Assembly: GCA_022592445.1 (NCBI GenBank)
Contig: JABYQR010000097.1
Location: forward strand, 62,001-126,000
Origin: Cytidiella melzeri
Lineage: Eukaryota > Basidiomycota > Agaricomycetes > Polyporales > Irpicaceae
Reading direction: 5' to 3'
Length of the DNA: 64,000 nucleotides
In this document: positions 60,675-64,000 of the stretch, piece by piece
How positions within the stretch are numbered: position 1 is the stretch's first letter
Layout: each line of letters opens with the position of its first letter
Made by a program: the position numbers and the translations under genes
Notes under the pieces: model-generated
Told to the model about the DNA's origin: nothing
The model's database searches: none
Seen by the model: only the letters and a program-made list of their open reading frames with translations

Positions 60675-60816
60675 CTTCTGTTGTTGCTGAAAAATGTGAG
60701 ATAGCTCTGAGGCAACATGTTAAAGTGACTAACAGTGGTTCTATCTACTGGATGCTTGGCATAGGAATATCCTATGATAAATCAGGCACTGTTAAACTTC
60801 GTCAAAAGGACCATAA
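60675..60816 (+). pseudogene. Ty1/copia reverse transcriptase fragment
   Basis: The frame reads LRQHVKVTNSGSIYWMLGIG, then DKSGTVKLRQK. This matches the copia RT segment with the F-x-M-x-DLG...(F/L)LGI-x-I...G-x-I-x-LSQ pattern. It is cut on the left by the LTR ending at 60674 and on the right by the next insertion. The plus orientation agrees with the later fragments. Confidence 0.7.
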
Positions 60817-61323
60817 TGTCAGGAAAACAACCAAACTCTATGTGGAGCAAGGAAGTGAAGACAGGGGTGAAGGAACGACGAGCAAACAACGAGCAAACTT
60901 GCGTGGACAATGACAATAAGGGAAGTGATGATGAGGAGAGAGGAAGAGACAACGACGAGAGAGCAGCTGACAATGAGCTAAAGACCAGGATATATTAGTA
61001 CAGTGATGAGACTAGTACAAGATGAACGTTACCTAAAGACCAGGAGGAAGAATCTGAGGTCTTTAGGGAGCTACATGGTAGGTTTATATACATCTCAGAC
61101 AAGCACCCCTGGTACTGGGTCTGTACTCTTAACACTGTGAGAATGTATGGTGTGCTATGGTGCAATGTTCTACAATGTTCCACAATGTTCCAGCACCTTC
61201 TATGATCATGTGACCAGTATGTCACATGTACTTGATCACATGCAGGAGCCATGTGCCATCGATAAGATAAGATAAGGAAAATAAAAAGGAAAATTGAGGG
61301 AAAAAGTGCGCATGTTTGTGACA
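60817..61323 (-). mobile_element. Probable solo LTR, family 2, inside the copia RT
   Basis: This 507-base block interrupts the RT between LRQK and YIQHILQQYNF, which should be nearly adjacent. Its ends read TGTCAGGAAAAC and GTTTGTGACA, so both strands start TG and end CA. The minus strand has TATATAAAC near 61086. A GATAA micro-repeat lies near 61260. The flanks (CATAA and TATAT) share only ATA, so the target-site duplication is not clear. Orientation is inferred from the TATA box only. Confidence 0.5.
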
Positions 61324-61735
61324 TATATTCAACATATCCTTCAGCAATATAACTTTGACCATGAACACTCTTGCAGTGCAACCATTCTACACAAGCACAA
61401 CTTAGCCTCCTGTACCTTGATCAAACTGTGTCAGGATGCTAGCAATATCAAATAATATATGTCTCTAGTTGGTGGCTTATGCTATGTTGCCGACTGTACT
61501 TGACCAGATGTTGCTTACTGCACCGGTCAACTTGCGTGTTATCTATCTGATCCTGCTAAGGAGCACTTTGCTGCAGCTAAACAGTGTTACCTTGACATTA
61601 AGGAAACTTGTGACTACTGGCTTGTCCTGGGAAACCAAGCCAACACTACTTCTACTTCAATCATTGTTTATGCCAACTCTAGTGGTATGACAGATTACAG
61701 CCACAAATAAATAATGGGCTACACCTTCACATACC
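61324..61735 (+). pseudogene. Ty1/copia RT-RNase H junction fragment
   Basis: The sequence continues the copia RT: YIQHILQQYNFDHEHSCSA, then YMSLVGGLCYVADCT, a stop, PDVAYCTGQLACYLSDPAKE, DIKETCDYWLVLG and IVYANSSG. These are the copia equivalents of the Y-x-SLVGSLLYLA-x-(C/R)-T-x-RPDI...YLKGT-x-DYGL...YADAD motifs. In-frame stops show it is dead. It ends in ATACC, half of the target-site duplication of the next LTR. Confidence 0.75.
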
Positions 61736-62491
61736 TGACACAGAGACAAGGCTCGACGTGACAAACAGGGACACAAAGTGGATGACGATGAAGTGGTGGT
61801 GGTAGGCGTGAAGCACAATACTCTCACCAGCTATAAACCTTATGCAGATGTCTAGCCCAGTAAAGACCAAGTTAGCATTGGGTACTACTAGCTATGTAGT
61901 ACAGGAGGAGGTGGCTTACCTAGCCCAGTAAAGACCAAGAGGTCGAGATGGGGGGCTAGGAGCGTACATGCAGCATCTTATATAGAATTCAGGGACCTGC
62001 GCACAGACCATGTTAAGGGCAGGCTTTGCAAGAAGCCGTGTGAATGAAGAACAAAAGAACTACCTAAAGGAGAACAATAGCTATTGTCTAGACTTTGCCA
62101 AGAACTCTACTTGTGAGAGAATCTATTAAAAAGGAGACCAACTATTGTATTTCATTCCCACACCTGTGAGAACATCCTTCCATAAAGAGAACAATAGGGA
62201 GAGAACAATAAGAGTCCATGTGAACGGTATCTATGATGTCAAACCCTAGCTATGGGCAGAGCCATGTGGTTGTAGCCATGTGGTCTTACTTAAGCTAAGT
62301 CACATGCCAGTGTGACGTAGTAGCAAGTAACGTGACCATGTAGAGCGTCTAAGCCACGTGATACAGGCACTTAATAGACGTGCAAGGGGTTTGTGCAAAG
62401 AGGATTGCAACTGGGTTGTAGCCCAGAGTTTTACAGATAAAAACAAGAGGTAAATTGCAAAAAATAGGGGCTAGTCAGGCCATCCACGACA
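61736..62491 (-). mobile_element. Solo LTR, family 1, with ATACC target-site duplication
   Basis: On the minus strand it begins TGTCGTGGATGG and ends CTGTGTCA, matching the plus copy at 59956-60674. It is flanked on both sides by the 5-base direct repeat ATACC (61731-61735 and 62492-62496), the hallmark of LTR retrotransposon integration. It splits the copia RNase H region in two, with coding fragments on either side in the same frame direction. A TATATAAG promoter motif on the minus strand lies near 61977-61986. No internal region remains, so this is a solo LTR left by LTR-LTR recombination. Confidence 0.88.
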
Positions 62492-62894
62492 ATACCATGA
62501 CTCGCTTATCTCTTAGTCAAGTAAGCTTGGTTCACTAGTCACACTTTTGGTAACCAAAGCCAAACTCTATGCACTTGATGCACTAGCACATGCATCTCCT
62601 GAGGCAATATACTTCAAAACCTCATTGAAAAATTCCTTAGCTCTACTATGGATCCCGTCAAAATGTCTACTGACAATGCAACTACTATTGTGATTGTTTG
62701 TTCACCTGAACAACATTCACAGTGTACTAAAAATCTTAACATCTGCAAGAACTTCATCAGTGATTGAATAATCACAGGGCACATTACTGTACATCATGTC
62801 CTGTCTAATGATCCATGTGCTGATACACTTACTAAAGCACTTCCTCTCAAAGAACTTAAGCACTTCAATGAACTTCTTCATGTTCATGCTTGAA
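62492..62894 (+). pseudogene. Ty1/copia RNase H C-terminal fragment
   Basis: One frame reads STDNATTIVIVCSPEQHSQC, then ICKNFISD, a stop, GHITVHHVLSNDPCADTLTK and ALPLKELKHFNELL. This is the copia RNase H end (DNQSA...H-x-RTKHI...I-x-L-x-YV-x-T-x-x-Q-x-ADILTK-x-LP). At least one stop interrupts it. It ends directly before the purine tract and the LTR at 62901, exactly as in copia elements. Confidence 0.75.
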
Positions 62895-62900
62895 GGGGAG
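62891..62900 (+). other. Polypurine tract of the copia element
   Basis: TGAAGGGGAG abuts the LTR start TGTTTG. This is the expected plus-strand primer position between the RNase H end and a 3' LTR. Confidence 0.7.
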
Positions 62901-63453
62901 TGTTTGTTAAAACTATATAATATAATATAATATAACATGTAGTTTCCCACGCCTTATTACAAGGATGCTTTAAGGTAGCAGAGTTCCCACAGTCTTGATA
63001 TGGGAATTATGCAGCCGTATATGGAAACTTAAGTAGTAACCATCACATTAGCTGAGACGTACAGATATGGATTGTAGTAGTACTATACATATATGTACAC
63101 CTGTGTTCTAGTAGCATAGGAAATGACATGGAAAGCACGTATGACTCCAGAAGGATGCCTAAAGCATACATCTGAGGACAAGTACTAACATGAGTCATTT
63201 ACTCATTATGTACGCCTCTGGTACAAGTGCTGAGCCTAGTCATACAATGAGTCATGCACTCATAGCATGAGTCATGCATGAGTCATGCACTTAGTAATAC
63301 AGTAGAATAGCTGAAGTAGACATGTATAGTAGTCGCTTACATAAGTAGATACAGACATGTATATAAGCAGAGCTGCTGAAGCAGCAAGAAGAATAAGACT
63401 CATCTTCGAAGCTTAACAGCCTCTACCCCTCGCACACATATTCCACTTTGTCA
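62901..63453 (+). mobile_element. Copia LTR bordered by PPT and primer-binding site
   Basis: The 553-base LTR begins TGTTTG and ends TTTGTCA. It has a TATATAAGC promoter motif at about 63361 and four TGAGTCA motifs upstream of it. On the left it has the coding end and polypurine tract, as a 3' LTR would. On the right it has a primer-binding site, as a 5' LTR would. It therefore belongs to two elements, or to a tandem pair sharing one LTR; the rest of the second element lies beyond the window. Confidence 0.75.
63191..63285 (+). promoter_or_regulatory. Four TGAGTCA (Gcn4/AP-1-type) sites in the LTR
   Basis: Exact TGAGTCA occurs at 63191, 63248, 63268 and 63279, about 75-170 bases before the LTR TATA box. 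This is the consensus of Gcn4/Cpc1-type bZIP factors. The cluster lies in what would be U3. Confidence 0.6.
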
Positions 63454-63465
63454 GGTTATGAGCCC
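63454..63465 (+). other. Primer-binding site for half initiator-Met tRNA
   Basis: GGTTATGAGCCC starts immediately after the LTR. It is the reverse complement of GGGCTCATAACC, the anticodon arm (CAU anticodon) of eukaryotic initiator-Met tRNA. Drosophila copia and yeast Ty5 prime from a tRNA cleaved in this arm rather than from the 3' end. Confidence 0.75.
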
Positions 63466-64000
63466 CGGCTTTTAGCTTAACTACATCCACACTCTCAACG
63501 ACATCCATCAACCAGTATCCCCCAAGCTTTCTTATAAGTAAGTTTCTCTACTTTACTTTGTTTGGCCACATAGTAGTAGTAGAGTTGTACTGGTTGACTG
63601 CCTCAGCTTCGAATACAATATTCCCAACTGATCTTCTACAGCTAATTCCCTCACCTACTTGCCCCTTGCGTACGCACTCCCAACCCAGCTGAATACTTAA
63701 GCCACCCTTGGTGGTTCTCGACTTTAACGAGTCATGCATTACGCGGAATCTGCCTAACACACAGTGTAAAATCCGGTGGTGGAGGAACAAGCTCCCACTT
63801 GTACAAGTGGTAGATCGGCGGAGTAGTACAATAGGAGGGTAGTGTCAAGTGGCACTCTAAGCTCGTGACTTAGAGGCCTAGGACCTTAGTGTTGGCGCAC
63901 GTCAGTCAGTCCTGGAATTAGAAATCGCCGCTTTTTGTAGCTGTAGAATTTCTTGAGGCATGTCGTCCACTTTTACTTTTGGTATCATGGAGATTGTGGA
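63466..64000 (+). mobile_element. Leader of a second copia element, truncated by the window
   Basis: The sequence after the primer site has no long frame. An ATG at 63960 (MSSTFTFGIMEIV) runs off the window end and might start the gag-pol polyprotein, but too little is visible to say. Confidence 0.4.

Noticed and set aside
60812..61328. CATAA/TATAT as a target-site duplication for the 507-base LTR-like block
   Set aside because: Only ATA is shared; I keep the element call but not the duplication.
1..64000. tRNA genes, rRNA genes, CRISPR arrays, bacterial operons
   Set aside because: No tRNA B-box with a foldable cloverleaf, no rRNA signature, no regularly spaced repeats; the gene structure is eukaryotic throughout.

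Overview
The window comes from a filamentous basidiomycete, most likely an Agaricomycete. Its genes are densely packed and broken by many 45-65 base introns with GTRNGT...YAG ends and CTNAY-like branch sites. It carries fungal single-copy housekeeping genes in typical basidiomycete form, and its proteins have long disordered tails. There is no bacterial signature, CRISPR array, rRNA gene or recognisable tRNA gene. I built all exon chains by reading splice sites and checking reading phase and family similarity by eye; no transcript data or database search was used.

Layout. 0-14 kb: two lineage-type hypothetical genes, an NVJ2-type ER lipid-transfer tether (4.8-8.2 kb) and a large disordered hypothetical protein (10.1-13.6 kb). 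14-19.5 kb, minus strand: a GM130/Bug1-like golgin with duplicated coiled-coil exons, then the heterotrimeric G-protein beta subunit. 19.5-26.5 kb: a gene-poor island holding three paralogous genes for tiny (73-77 residue) single-domain double-stranded-RNA-binding proteins, plus a decayed Ty3/gypsy integrase fragment. 26.5-37.5 kb: SAD1 (splicing pseudo-deubiquitinase), RSM22, mitochondrial ribosomal proteins uL1m and mL40, and COP9 signalosome subunit 2. 37.9-58.2 kb: FAB1 (PI3P 5-kinase), LTV1 (40S assembly), TAF2 with three C-terminal bromodomain-type modules, and a HET-C homologue with a Tyr/Gly/Ser-rich tail. 58.2-64 kb: AT-richer, repeat-rich sequence dominated by a broken Ty1/copia retrotransposon with other LTRs inserted in it. 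Its last LTR is followed by a primer site complementary to the anticodon arm of initiator-Met tRNA.

Shared logic. Three mitochondrial translation genes (RSM22, uL1m, mL40) lie within 6.5 kb. Three divergent pairs share short promoters: SAD1/RSM22 (269 bases), LTV1/TAF2 (322) and CSN2/FAB1 (453). The best candidate for an undescribed system is the mini-dsRBD family at 21.5-25.9 kb. Its copies share exon phases but have diverged strongly in different RNA-contact regions.
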